Source: Comamonadaceae bacterium ALPHA2B
GTDB taxonomy: Bacteria; Pseudomonadota; Gammaproteobacteria; Burkholderiales; Burkholderiaceae_C
NCBI GenBank assembly: GCA_005503065.1
Contig: SCOE01000016.1
Coordinates: 47,550-111,549 of the forward strand
DNA length: 64,000 nt
Direction: 5' to 3'
The translations under genes and the position numbers were made by a program. The notes under the pieces are model-generated. The model had not been told where the DNA came from. It did not search any database and saw nothing but the letters and a program-made list of their open reading frames with translations. This document shows positions 40,671-49,831 of this stretch, in pieces (positions within the stretch are counted from its first letter, which is position 1; every line of letters begins with the position of its first letter).

Positions 40671-41762
40671 ATGAGCACTTTGTCCCTCGCCTCGCTGGCC
40701 CGGCACCATCCCCGCTGGGTGGATGCGGGCATTCGCCTCGATCGCGTGCCGCCCATCGCCTGGCTGGCGCTGCAGGCCGCCGCGCTGCTGCCGACCTGGG
40801 TGTGGATGGCGATGCGGCTGGCCGATGGTTCCGACGATCCGCTGGGGCTGCTCGCCTTGGCCTCCCTGGCTGCGCTCGCCTGGCAGCACCGGCGCGGCCT
40901 GCGTGCGGCGCCCGGCCTGGGCTGGCTGGCGCTGGCCAGCTTCGGCACGGTGGCGGCGACGCTGCTGCGCGGCGGGCTGCCGGGCCTGCCGGCGCTGCCG
41001 CCGCTGGCCACGGGGCTGGTGTCCGTGGTGGCCTTCGCGTTCGGCCTGCTGGCCTTCCTGCCGCGCCGGGTGGCCAGCCTGCCGGTCCTCGGGCTGGCGG
41101 TGCTGGCCCTGCCGCTGCTGTCGTCGCTGCAGTTCTACGCCGGCTACCCGCTGCGCGTCGTCACGGCCGAAGCGAGCCAGTGGCTGCTGGCGCCCTTCTT
41201 CACGGTGATGCGCGAGGGCAGCAGCCTGTGGATCGCCGGCCGCCTCGTGATCGTCGATGCACCTTGCTCCGGTGTGCAGATGGTGTGGCTGGGGTACTTC
41301 ACGGCGTGCGCGGTGGCATTGTTCGTGGCGCCGGCCCACAACCGCCGCTTTCTCGCCCGGCTGCCGGCCGTCAGCTTGCTGGTGCTGGCCGGCAACGTCG
41401 TTCGCAACGCAGTCCTGGTCGGCCTCGAAGGCGCCGGCTGGCCGCTGGCACCCTGGGCGCACGAGGCGCTGGGCCTCGTGCTGCTCGCCGCCGTCTGCGG
41501 CGGCATCGCGTGGGCGATGCAGCGCCGCGGCCACCATTCCGTAACGGTCGCCGAACCCTCTCGTCCGTGGTCGGGCGCATCGCTTGAAACGCCGTACAGC
41601 CGGCGAGCGCAGCGAAGCCCTCAGGGCACCCGCGGAACTGGCTCGGCCAGGCCGCTGGGTGCGCCCCCCTCCAAGCCGAAGGCGCCAGAGAGGGGGGAGC
41701 CGCGAAGCGGCATGGGGGGTGTTTCATTCCAGGGCCTGCGCCATGTCGATACGCACCATTGA
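40671..41762 (+). CDS. exosortase (dedicated to the adjacent VIT/VWA protein)
   Basis: A 363-residue polytopic membrane protein with about eight helices and the exosortase active-site set: Cys in DAPCSGVQMVW near residue 199, Arg in NVVRNAV near 244 and His in AHEALG near 264. It should cut the PEP-type tail of the adjacent VIT/VWA protein and transfer it to a cell-surface acceptor. From about residue 309 the reading frame runs through a dispersed repeat (41597-41721) and into the start of the next gene, so roughly the last 55 residues are repeat-derived and probably not functional. Subfamily (XrtN- or XrtT-like) is not settled. Confidence 0.88.
   Translation: MSTLSLASLARHHPRWVDAGIRLDRVPPIAWLALQAAALLPTWVWMAMRLADGSDDPLGLLALASLAALAWQHRRGLRAAPGLGWLALASFGTVAATLLRGGLPGLPALPPLATGLVSVVAFAFGLLAFLPRRVASLPVLGLAVLALPLLSSLQFYAGYPLRVVTAEASQWLLAPFFTVMREGSSLWIAGRLVIVDAPCSGVQMVWLGYFTACAVALFVAPAHNRRFLARLPAVSLLVLAGNVVRNAVLVGLEGAGWPLAPWAHEALGLVLLAAVCGGIAWAMQRRGHHSVTVAEPSRPWSGASLETPYSRRAQRSPQGTRGTGSARPLGAPPSKPKAPERGEPRSGMGGVSFQGLRHVDTHH
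41597..41721 (-). repeat. dispersed repeat, short copy, inverted relative to 7659-7863
   Basis: CAGCCGGCGAGCGCAGCGAA at the start to a GGGGGGTG end matches both ends of the element at 7659-7863 in opposite orientation, without that copy's 80-base middle part. It sits at the 3' end of the exosortase gene and overlaps its reading frame. Confidence 0.8.
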
Positions 41763-42312
41763 ACGCTGTTTCGCCAACACCTTCGTGCACCGCGCGCTGC
41801 ACAAGGCCGTCTTCGCCCTCGCAATGCTCGGCTGCCTGGCCCTCGGGCTGCCGGGCATGGCGCGGTCGCCGGAGGCGGCCCCGCGCATGGCCGGCCCCCA
41901 GGAATGGCCCGCCCAGTGGGACGGCGCCGCACTGCGCCCGCTCGCGCTCAGCGAGGTCGAGCAGCGCTTCGCGGCCCACTTCCCCGGTGCCATCGCGCGC
42001 CTGACCGACGGTGAGCGCATGTTCGTGATGCGGCAGGTGGACCGGCCCACCCGCATGCTGCACCCGGCGGCCGACTGCTACCGCGCCCTGGGCTACCGCA
42101 TCGTGCAGGCGCGCCTCGAGCAGGACGCCCAGGCGCGGATGTGGCGCTGTTTCAACGCCGAGCGCGGCGGGCAGGCCAAACTGCGTGTATGCGAGCGCAT
42201 CGTGGACGCCCGGGGTGACGCTTTCACCGACACTTCGGCCTGGTACTGGGCGGGCGCCAGCGGGCGCTCGACCGGGCCGTGGCAGGCGGTGACGGTGGCG
42301 ACCCCACTGTGA
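41743..42312 (+). CDS. EpsI-like exosortase accessory protein
   Basis: A 189-residue protein with an N-terminal membrane helix (VFALAMLGCLALGLPGMA) and a periplasmic domain. The segment RPTRMLHPAADCYRALGYRI resembles the HSPEVCYPAxG region of EpsI/DUF3485 proteins, which accompany exosortases, and it follows the exosortase gene. Function of such partners is not well defined. It overlaps the exosortase frame by 20 bases, apparently because a repeat destroyed the original exosortase stop. The ATG at 41743 is used; a longer frame from 41584 is repeat-derived. Confidence 0.68.
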   Translation: MSIRTIERCFANTFVHRALHKAVFALAMLGCLALGLPGMARSPEAAPRMAGPQEWPAQWDGAALRPLALSEVEQRFAAHFPGAIARLTDGERMFVMRQVDRPTRMLHPAADCYRALGYRIVQARLEQDAQARMWRCFNAERGGQAKLRVCERIVDARGDAFTDTSAWYWAGASGRSTGPWQAVTVATPL

Positions 42313-42371
42313 GCCCCCAGGGCCGGCTTCGCCCAGCCGCCGGGGGGCAAGAAAGCTTGGGGCGGCGCGGC
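42311..42371 (-). repeat. dispersed GC-rich repeat, inverted copy (pair with 63945-64000)
   Basis: Read on the minus strand, GCCGCCCCAAGC, TTTCTTGCCCCCC, CGGCGG matches the sequence at the right end of the window (GCCGCCCCAAGTTG, TCTTGCCCCCC, TCGGGGGG). It lies between the EpsI-like gene and the GT51 gene. Confidence 0.6.
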
Positions 42372-42434
42372 GTTTTCTTGTGACGACCGCCACGGATCGA
42401 TGACGAACGCGAGACAGAGCGCTGTGGGAGCCTT

Positions 42435-43709
42435 GTGAAGAAGACCTTGCGAGTGGTGTTGTACGGGCTGCTGGCCCTGGTGGTGACGGGCGGGGTGGCG
42501 CTCGTGCTGATCGCGAAGATCGCGCTGGCGCCGGCCAAGGGCGAGTGGGCGGCCGAACTGCCGATCGGCCCCCTCAGGCTGGAGGTGGGCGTGCCCACGC
42601 TGGTGCGGCTGGCCACCTCTCCATGGTTCGGACCGCACCTGGACGGCCGTCGCGTGGACACCCGCTTCGGCCCCGTGCAACTGGGCTGGAACGAGGCCGG
42701 CCACCAGCTCGAGGCCCGCTGTGCCCCCTGCAGCGCCGTGGTGGCCGCGCTGGGCGCCAAGCCGGTGCGCCTGGACGACCTGCGGATCACCGTGCGACGC
42801 GACGCCGATCGTCTCGCCGGCGAGCTGTCGGCCACGCCGCCGGCCGCCGCAGGCGCGCCCGGCCATCCTCCGGCGCTGACGGGCCGCTGGGACGGCAAGC
42901 TGAGCCAGCGCGACCTGCAGGTCAACGTCGACATGGCCGACGCCCCCATCGCCCAGTGGTACGCCGTGCTGGTGCCCGACATGCCCGAGCTGCAGCGCGC
43001 GCAGATCGGCGGCACGCTGGGCCTGCGCGGCCAGTTCACCCAGCCCACCGGCAGCTTCGGGCTGCAGCCGCGCGTGGCGCAGTTCACCGTCGCCGGCCTG
43101 GGCACCGAGGCCATGCTGGGCGCGCGCACCGCCTGCGGGCCGCCGTCGCGCCTGGCGGCCGACAGCTGGCTGGCCCGTGCCGTCATCGCGGCGGAGGACC
43201 AGCGCTTCTTCCAGCACCCGGGCTACGACCTGGTCGAGCTCTCGGCGGCGCTCGACAGCAACCAGAAGAAGGGCGGCATCGACCGCGGCGGCAGCACTAT
43301 CACCCAGCAGCTGGCCAAGATGCTGGTGACCGGCAGCGAGCGCAGCCTGGAGCGCAAGCTGCGCGAGATGCTCTACGCGGTGGAGATGGAGCAGACGCTG
43401 GGCAAGGCGCGCATCCTGCAGCTCTACCTGGACAACGCGCCCTGGGGCAAAGTCTGCGGCGCCGAGGCGGCCGCAAAGCACTACTTCAAGCGCAGCGCCG
43501 CGCGGCTGGAGCCGGCGCAGGCCGTGTGGCTGGCTTCCATGCTCCATGCGCCCGGCCTGGCGGCCGAGCGCTGGGCGCGCGAGGGCAGCCTCGACCCGCA
43601 GCGCGTGAAGTGGGTGGCCGAGGGCATCCGCGGCATCTCGCGCGCACAGCGCGAGGCGCTGCTGCGCAACGTCGAGAAGGCACGCTACGCGCCGCCGTCC
43701 GCTGAATGA
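42435..43709 (+). CDS. monofunctional GT51 peptidoglycan transglycosylase
   Basis: A 424-residue protein with an N-terminal membrane helix (VVLYGLLALVVTGGVALVLI). Residues about 40-230 are an unassigned beta-rich region (LRLEVGVPTLVRLATSPWFG and DLQVNVDMADAPIAQWY). Residues about 240-390 are a GT51 domain: catalytic Glu in AAEDQRFFQHPGYD near 253, RGGSTITQQLAKML, RKLREMLYAVEME. No transpeptidase domain follows. It polymerises lipid II glycans. GTG at 42435 with GGGAG 4 bases upstream. It is the second GT51 gene within 9 kb, near PBP1A and creD. Confidence 0.87.
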   Translation: MKKTLRVVLYGLLALVVTGGVALVLIAKIALAPAKGEWAAELPIGPLRLEVGVPTLVRLATSPWFGPHLDGRRVDTRFGPVQLGWNEAGHQLEARCAPCSAVVAALGAKPVRLDDLRITVRRDADRLAGELSATPPAAAGAPGHPPALTGRWDGKLSQRDLQVNVDMADAPIAQWYAVLVPDMPELQRAQIGGTLGLRGQFTQPTGSFGLQPRVAQFTVAGLGTEAMLGARTACGPPSRLAADSWLARAVIAAEDQRFFQHPGYDLVELSAALDSNQKKGGIDRGGSTITQQLAKMLVTGSERSLERKLREMLYAVEMEQTLGKARILQLYLDNAPWGKVCGAEAAAKHYFKRSAARLEPAQAVWLASMLHAPGLAAERWAREGSLDPQRVKWVAEGIRGISRAQREALLRNVEKARYAPPSAE

Positions 43710-43763
43710 TCTGCAGGACCATGTCCGTCCCGGCGTCGCGATGAAGCGGGAACCCACCCGGAC

Positions 43764-44102
43764 ATGCGCAGCCTGATCGATGTGCTCGTGTGGGCCCTTG
43801 CCGCGGCCGCGCTGCTTCCGTTGCTGCTGCTCGGGCTGTACGTGCTGGCCGACCGCCTCGGTGTGAAGGGCGCCGATCGCCTGTTGGACTGGACGGTTCG
43901 CGGCCTGGTGCTGCAATGGACCGTGGGGGGCCTGGTGAACCTGGCCGGCGGGCTGGCGATCGTGGCCCTGGGCGCCTGGGTGATCCAGCGTCCGGGCGCG
44001 ACCTGGCAGGCCTGGGCCGGTAGCGCGCTGGTGCTGGTGGGGCTCTGGCGCGGATGGCGCGGCGCCGCGGTGCTGGCTGGCCTGGGCGGTCGGCGTCCCT
44101 GA
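43764..44102 (+). CDS. hypothetical membrane protein
   Basis: A 112-residue protein with three likely helices: LIDVLVWALAAAALLPLLLLGLYVLA, TVGGLVNLAGGLAIVALGAWVI and a C-terminal AWAGSALVLVGLWRGWRG. No family is recognised. It is 54 bases after the GT51 gene and may share its transcript. Confidence that it is a real gene comes from the hydrophobic pattern and the clean start. Confidence 0.6.
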   Translation: MRSLIDVLVWALAAAALLPLLLLGLYVLADRLGVKGADRLLDWTVRGLVLQWTVGGLVNLAGGLAIVALGAWVIQRPGATWQAWAGSALVLVGLWRGWRGAAVLAGLGGRRP

Positions 44103-44144
44103 AACCCGCACTCGCCGGATCGCCGCCCCTGGCGCTCACGTTGC

Positions 44145-44201
44145 TCCTCATTTCATAGCAGATTGCGCAAGCAGGACGGGCGCTGCGGGCCGATTTGGCT
44201 C
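44145..44201 (-). repeat. dispersed intergenic element, inverted copy F
   Basis: On the minus strand it reads AGCCAAATCGGCCCGCAGCG, CCCGTCC and GCTATGAAATG, the order of the element at 846-903. It lies between the membrane protein gene and the ABC transporter operon. Confidence 0.6.
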
Positions 44202-44282
44202 GATGCCCGTACGTTGGGCCGTGGCGCATCCGCGACCGCACCAACCCGGTGCGCCTGCAGCCCACGCCCCCCGCCGGGGCGC

Positions 44283-44297
44283 TGGCATCCATCTTGC
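44283..44297 (+). promoter_or_regulatory. candidate sigma-54 promoter of the ABC transporter operon
   Basis: TGGCATCCATCTTGC matches the -24/-12 pattern TGGCAY-N5-TTGC, with GG and GC at the exact 10-base spacing. The predicted start of transcription would fall only 1-3 bases before the ATG at 44310, which would make a nearly leaderless transcript; that weakens the call. Confidence 0.35.
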
Positions 44298-44309
44298 GAA
44301 ACGCCCGGA

Positions 44310-45428
<1,119 letters not shown>

Positions 45429-45480
45429 AAATTTCCCCTTCCCCCTTTTGCAACCGCCATCACCGAAAGAGGCAACACCG

Positions 45481-46764
45481 ATGTCCGCATCCAACGAAGA
45501 CAACCGCAACTCCTCCTCCTCCTCTTTGAAGCGCCGTACCCTGCTGCAGGGTACGGCCGGCATCCTGGCCACGGGCATCGCGCCCTTCGTCCATGCGCAG
45601 GAGAAGGTGGTGTTGCGCTACTTGGGCACGGCGGTGAACCAGGACAAGGCCATCGCCGAGAAGTTCAAGGCCGACACCGGCATCGAGATCCAGTACGTGG
45701 CCGTCACCACCGACGACGTGACCAAGCGTGCCGTCACCGCCCCCAACAGCTTCGACCTGATCGACACCGAGTACTTCTCGCTCAAGAAGATCGTGCCGAC
45801 CGGCAACCTCAAGGGCATCGACACCAAGAAGATCAAGAACGCCGACAAGATCACGCCCCTCTTCACCAAGGGCGAAGTCGGCGGCAAGGCGGTGGGCGAC
45901 CAGGGCACGGCGCCCAAGAAGGTCATCTTCCTCGAAGGCGAGAAGAGCAAGAAGTTCTCGGCCACGCCCACGCAGTTCATGTCGTTGATCCCCACCGTGT
46001 ACAACGCCGACACGCTGGGCATCCGCCCCGACCTGATCAAGCGCCCCATCGAGAGCTGGGCCGAGCTGCTCAACCCGGAGTTCAAGGGCAAGGCCGCGAT
46101 CCTGAACATCCCGTCCATCGGCATCATGGACGCGGCCATGGTGGTGGAGGCCAAGGGCATCCACAAGTACAAGGACAAGGGCAACATGACGAAGGCCGAG
46201 ATCGACCTGACGATCAAGACCCTCATCGAAGCCAAGAAGGCCGGCCAGTTCCGCGCGCTGTGGAAGGACTTCAACGAGTCCGTCAACCTCATGGCCTCGG
46301 GCGAAGTGGTGATCCAGTCGATGTGGTCGCCCGCCGTGACCGCCGTGCGCACCAAGGGCATCGACTGCGTGTTCCAGCCGCTCAAGGAGGGTTATCGCGC
46401 CTGGGCCGCCGGTTTCGGCCTGCCGGCCACGCTGTCGGGCAAGAAGCTCGACGGCGCCTACGAGTTCATCAACTGGTTCCTCGACGGCTGGGCTGGGGCG
46501 TACCTCAACCGCCAGGGCTACTACAGCGCCGTGCTGGAAACCGCCAAGGCCAAGATGGAACCGTACGAGTGGGCCTACTGGATGGAAGGCAAGGAAGCCA
46601 CCCAGGACATCAAGAGTCCCAACGGCGATGTACTGGCCAAGAAGGGCGCCAAGCGCGACGGCGGCAGCTACGAGCAGCGCATGGGCGGCATCGCCTGCTG
46701 GAATGCCGTCATGGACGAGAACGAGTACATGGTTCGCAAGTGGAACGAGTTCGTGGCGGCCTGA
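45481..46764 (+). CDS. Tat-exported ABC transporter substrate-binding protein (PotD/family 1)
   Basis: A 427-residue periplasmic binding protein with a twin-arginine signal (LKRRTLLQGTAGILATGIAPFVHAQ, about residues 17-41). The mature part is a spermidine/putrescine-type fold: LRYLGTAVNQDKAIAEKFKADTGIEIQYV, SLIPTVYNADTLGIRPDLI and a YEFINWFLDGWAGAYLNRQGYYSA hinge region. The ligand is unknown: polyamine-like, amino-acid or hydantoin-type are open. It is 52 bases after the ATPase gene, with the inverted-repeat element 46778-46898 directly downstream. Confidence 0.92.
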   Translation: MSASNEDNRNSSSSSLKRRTLLQGTAGILATGIAPFVHAQEKVVLRYLGTAVNQDKAIAEKFKADTGIEIQYVAVTTDDVTKRAVTAPNSFDLIDTEYFSLKKIVPTGNLKGIDTKKIKNADKITPLFTKGEVGGKAVGDQGTAPKKVIFLEGEKSKKFSATPTQFMSLIPTVYNADTLGIRPDLIKRPIESWAELLNPEFKGKAAILNIPSIGIMDAAMVVEAKGIHKYKDKGNMTKAEIDLTIKTLIEAKKAGQFRALWKDFNESVNLMASGEVVIQSMWSPAVTAVRTKGIDCVFQPLKEGYRAWAAGFGLPATLSGKKLDGAYEFINWFLDGWAGAYLNRQGYYSAVLETAKAKMEPYEWAYWMEGKEATQDIKSPNGDVLAKKGAKRDGGSYEQRMGGIACWNAVMDENEYMVRKWNEFVAA

Positions 46765-46777
46765 CATGAACCGGATA

Positions 46778-46898
46778 CGGGCAGCCGAACGCAGAGTGCG
46801 CAAAGATTTCGCAGAGGGCGCAGAAGAAGTTCAAGAATTTCGGCTGTTCCTTCTGCGCCCTTTGCGTAGCCTTTGCGACCTCTGCGTTCGGCTGCCCG
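46778..46898 (+). repeat. 121-bp inverted-repeat element, copy 1
   Basis: CGGGCAGCCGAACGCAGAG at 46778-46796 and its perfect complement at 46880-46898 form 19-bp ends. The interior is also partly self-complementary, so the RNA should form a long hairpin. It fills the gap between the binding-protein and first permease genes. Confidence 0.9.
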
Positions 46899-46911
46899 AT
46901 CCCGTATTCCC

Positions 46912-47829
46912 ATGAGCGCCCCCGCCACCGCCACCCACGCCGCCACCCGGCCGCTGCACACCATCGCCGCGTGGTGGCAGGCGGCGCCGTTCGCGCTGGT
47001 GTTCCTGCTGTTCTTCATCGTCCCGCTGCTGCTCATCGGCATGGTGAGCCTGTGGGACTTCAACGAGTACGAGCTGATCCCGGCCGTCTCGCTGCGCAAC
47101 TACCTCAGCATCTTCGAGGGCTGCTCGCACCTCACCGACAACGGCGACTTCTGCGTCACGCTGTCGACGTATCTCTCCACGCTCAAGTTCTGCTTCCTGG
47201 TCTGGGCGATCACGCTGGTGCTGGGCTTCGCGGTGGCGTACTTCCTGGCCTTCCACGTGCGCTCGTCGGGCATGCAGACGGCGCTGTTCGTGCTGTGCAC
47301 CGTGCCCTTCTGGACCTCCAACGTCATCCGCATGATCTCGTGGGTGCCGCTGCTGGGGCGCAACGGCCTGGTGAACCAGACGCTCATGGGCATCGGCCTG
47401 GTGAACGAGCCGGTCGAGTGGCTGCTGTTCTCCGATTTCTCGGTGGTGCTGGCCTTCGTGCACCTGTACACGATGTTCATGATCGTGCCGATCTTCAATT
47501 CGATGATGCGCATCGACCGCAGCCTGCTCGAAGCCGCCACCGATGCCGGCGCCAGCGGCTGGCAGACGCTGTGGAACGTGATCGTGCCGCTCACCAAGAC
47601 CGGCATCATCATCGGCTCGATCTTCGTCATCACCATCGTCATGGGCGACTTCGTCACCATCGGCGTCATGGGCGGCCAGCAGATCGCCTCGGTCGGCAAG
47701 ATCATCCAGGTGCAGACCAGCTACCTCCAGTTCCCCCTGGCCGCAGCCAACGCCGTCATCCTGCTGGCGGTCGTGCTCATGATCATCTACGGGCTCACGC
47801 GGCTCGTGGACATCCGCAAGGAGCTGTGA
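46912..47829 (+). CDS. ABC transporter permease, first subunit
   Basis: A 305-residue inner-membrane permease with six helices and the coupling loop EAATDAGASGWQTLWNVIVPLTKTGI near residues 205-230, as in PotB-type permeases. It pairs with the second permease to form the channel. Start is the ATG at 46912, just 13 bases after the repeat element; an upstream frame from 46873 is inside the repeat and spurious. Confidence 0.92.
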   Translation: MSAPATATHAATRPLHTIAAWWQAAPFALVFLLFFIVPLLLIGMVSLWDFNEYELIPAVSLRNYLSIFEGCSHLTDNGDFCVTLSTYLSTLKFCFLVWAITLVLGFAVAYFLAFHVRSSGMQTALFVLCTVPFWTSNVIRMISWVPLLGRNGLVNQTLMGIGLVNEPVEWLLFSDFSVVLAFVHLYTMFMIVPIFNSMMRIDRSLLEAATDAGASGWQTLWNVIVPLTKTGIIIGSIFVITIVMGDFVTIGVMGGQQIASVGKIIQVQTSYLQFPLAAANAVILLAVVLMIIYGLTRLVDIRKEL

Positions 47830-47849
47830 TGCAAACACGGGAACGGGAT

Positions 47850-47972
47850 CGGGCAGCCGAACGCAGAGGGCGCAGAGAACGCGCAAAAGCCGCAAAAGAA
47901 GAAATAAAAAAATCGGGCTGTTCCTTCTGCGCCCTCTGCGAATCCTCTGCGCCCTCTGCGTTCGGCTGTCCG
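47850..47972 (+). repeat. 123-bp inverted-repeat element, copy 2
   Basis: The same CGGGCAGCCGAACGCAGAG end is at 47850-47868, with its complement at 47954-47972 (one mismatch). It fills the gap between the two permease genes. Confidence 0.9.
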
Positions 47973-47989
47973 CATTCGGGTCGAACCCC

Positions 47990-48886
47990 ATGAACATCCG
48001 TTACCGCCCCCCCCGCGCCCCCGGCTTCTGGCCGCTGGCGGTCGTGTTCGCGCTGTTCGTGGTGTTCATGTACGGGCCGATGTTCACGATCTTCGTGCTG
48101 AGCTTCCAGGGGCCGGAAGGCGGCCTGACGTTTCCGATGCGCGGGATGTCGCTGCACTGGTTCCACAAGTTGGCCGAAGGGCTGGGCACGGTGGACATCG
48201 GCGCGGCCTTCCGGCGCTCGCTGATGCTCGGCGCGGTGGTGATGGCCTTCACCGTCGTGCTCTCGGTGCTCGCAGGGCTGGCCTTCCGCAAGCGGCTCAA
48301 GGGCGGGGACGCGCTCTTCTACATCGCCGTGGCCAGCCTCATCATGCCGTCCATCATCGTGTCGCTGGGCATCGGGCTGCAGTTCCGCCTGCTGGACACC
48401 GGCATCAAATCGGCCCTCGCCGCGATGGGCGCCGAAGGCACGCTGGAGAACTACGGCACCGCGCTGGGCCTGCTGACCTCGGCGCTGGGCGCACACCTGA
48501 CCTGGACGCTGCCCTTCGGGCTGCTGATCATGTTCGCGGTGTTCAACCGCTTCAACCCGGCCTACGAGGAAGCCGCGCGCGATCTCGGCGCCACGCCCTG
48601 GCAAAGCTTCCGGCACGTCGTGCTGCCGCTCATCGGGCCCTCGGTGATCGGCATCGGCATGTTCGGCTTCACCCTCAGCTGGGACGAGATCGCGCGTACC
48701 TCGCAGGCCATCGGCGACGTCAACACCCTGCCGCTCGAGCTGCAGGGCCTCACCTCGACCGTGACCACGCCCTCGATCTACGCGCTGGGCACGGTCACCA
48801 CGATCGTGTCGTTCGCGGTCATGGGCGTGGCGCTGGGCAGCGCGGCGCTGCTGGGGCGCCGCGCCTCGAAGAAGCGCGGTGGTTGA
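47990..48886 (+). CDS. ABC transporter permease, second subunit
   Basis: A 298-residue permease with six helices, an N-terminal LAVVFALFVVFMYGPMFTIFVLS helix and the coupling loop YEEAARDLGATPWQSFRHVVLPLIGPS near residue 190, as in PotC-type permeases. ATG at 47990 is 17 bases after the repeat element. It is followed by the third copy of the repeat and then the racemase gene. Confidence 0.92.
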   Translation: MNIRYRPPRAPGFWPLAVVFALFVVFMYGPMFTIFVLSFQGPEGGLTFPMRGMSLHWFHKLAEGLGTVDIGAAFRRSLMLGAVVMAFTVVLSVLAGLAFRKRLKGGDALFYIAVASLIMPSIIVSLGIGLQFRLLDTGIKSALAAMGAEGTLENYGTALGLLTSALGAHLTWTLPFGLLIMFAVFNRFNPAYEEAARDLGATPWQSFRHVVLPLIGPSVIGIGMFGFTLSWDEIARTSQAIGDVNTLPLELQGLTSTVTTPSIYALGTVTTIVSFAVMGVALGSAALLGRRASKKRGG

Positions 48887-48898
48887 ATTGAAGAACAG

Positions 48899-49022
48899 CG
48901 GGCAGCCGAACGCAGAGGACGCGGAGATCTCGCAGCGGGCGCAGAGGGATGCGAGGACATCCTTGGTGGTCTTCCGCGGCGCCCTCTGCGAATCCTTTGC
49001 GCCCCCTGCGTCCGGCTGCCCG
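48899..49022 (+). repeat. 124-bp inverted-repeat element, copy 3
   Basis: CGGGCAGCCGAACGCAGAG at 48899-48917 pairs with 49004-49022 (two mismatches). It is more diverged in the middle than copies 1 and 2. It lies between the second permease gene and the racemase gene. Confidence 0.88.
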
Positions 49023-49068
49023 GCTTCGCCTCTCCGCGTCGCAGCGTCATCGAACAAAAAGAGCTGAC

Positions 49069-49800
49069 ATGCCCTCGCTGCTGGTCATCAACCCCAACAC
49101 CTCGACCAGCGTCAGTGCCTTGCTGCAACAGCACGTGAAAGCCGCGGTCGGCGCCGGCATCGACGTGCGCACCCTCACCGCCCGCTTCGGGGCACCCTAC
49201 ATCGCTTCGGAGGCCAGCTACGCGGTGGCGCAGCACACGGTGCTCGACGCGTGGGCCGTGGCCAAGGCGCAGGGCCTCGCAGCCGATGCGGTCCTCATCG
49301 GCTGTTTCGGCGACCCAGGGCTGTTCGCGCTGCGCGAAGGCGCGGGTGTTCCGGTGAGCGGGCTGGCCGAAGCGTCGTTCCTCGCCGCAGCGCGGCACGG
49401 ACGTTACGCCGTCGTCACCGGCGGCGAACGCTGGAAATCGATGCTCGAGCGCCTGGCGCACGCGCTCGGCCAAGGCCAATCGCTGGCCGGCGTGCACACG
49501 GTCGCGCCGTCCGGCGCGCAACTCGCCGCCGACCCGGCCGGCGCGCGGGTCCTGCTCGCCGAGGCCTGCCGCGAGGCCGCGGAGCGCTTCGGTGTCGACG
49601 CGGTGATCCTTGGCGGTGCCGGACTTGCCGGAATGGGCGCGGACATCGCGCCGCAGGTGCCGGTGCTGCTGGTGGACAGTGTGCACGCGGGCGCACAGTG
49701 GGCGCGGGATGCCCTGGCGCACCCGCCCGTCACGGCACCCGCCACAGGGTTCGGCGTGCCATGGCAGAACGTGTCGTGGGAGCTGGTCGCGTTGTCCTGA
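49069..49800 (+). CDS. Asp/Glu/hydantoin racemase family protein, second catalytic cysteine missing
   Basis: A 243-residue protein of the cofactor-independent racemase family. Visible are the N-terminal LVINPNTSTSV motif and the first catalytic cysteine in IGCFGDPG near residue 80. The second site, normally GCAGM or GCTG, reads VILGGAGLAGMG near residue 183, with Gly where the second Cys should be. With only one Cys it may act as a one-way isomerase or bind rather than racemise. It sits behind the ABC importer genes, which suggests it works on the imported compound, for instance a hydantoin- or allantoin-type ligand, but no hydantoinase is in the window. Confidence 0.82.
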   Translation: MPSLLVINPNTSTSVSALLQQHVKAAVGAGIDVRTLTARFGAPYIASEASYAVAQHTVLDAWAVAKAQGLAADAVLIGCFGDPGLFALREGAGVPVSGLAEASFLAAARHGRYAVVTGGERWKSMLERLAHALGQGQSLAGVHTVAPSGAQLAADPAGARVLLAEACREAAERFGVDAVILGGAGLAGMGADIAPQVPVLLVDSVHAGAQWARDALAHPPVTAPATGFGVPWQNVSWELVALS

Positions 49801-49831
49801 CAGCGCGTCCGTCGCTCCCGCCCGTTATTCC

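Noticed and set aside
46778..49022. Small CDSs inside the inverted-repeat elements
   Set aside because: Open frames there are short, repeat-derived and extend real genes backwards; the permease starts after the elements fit the family.
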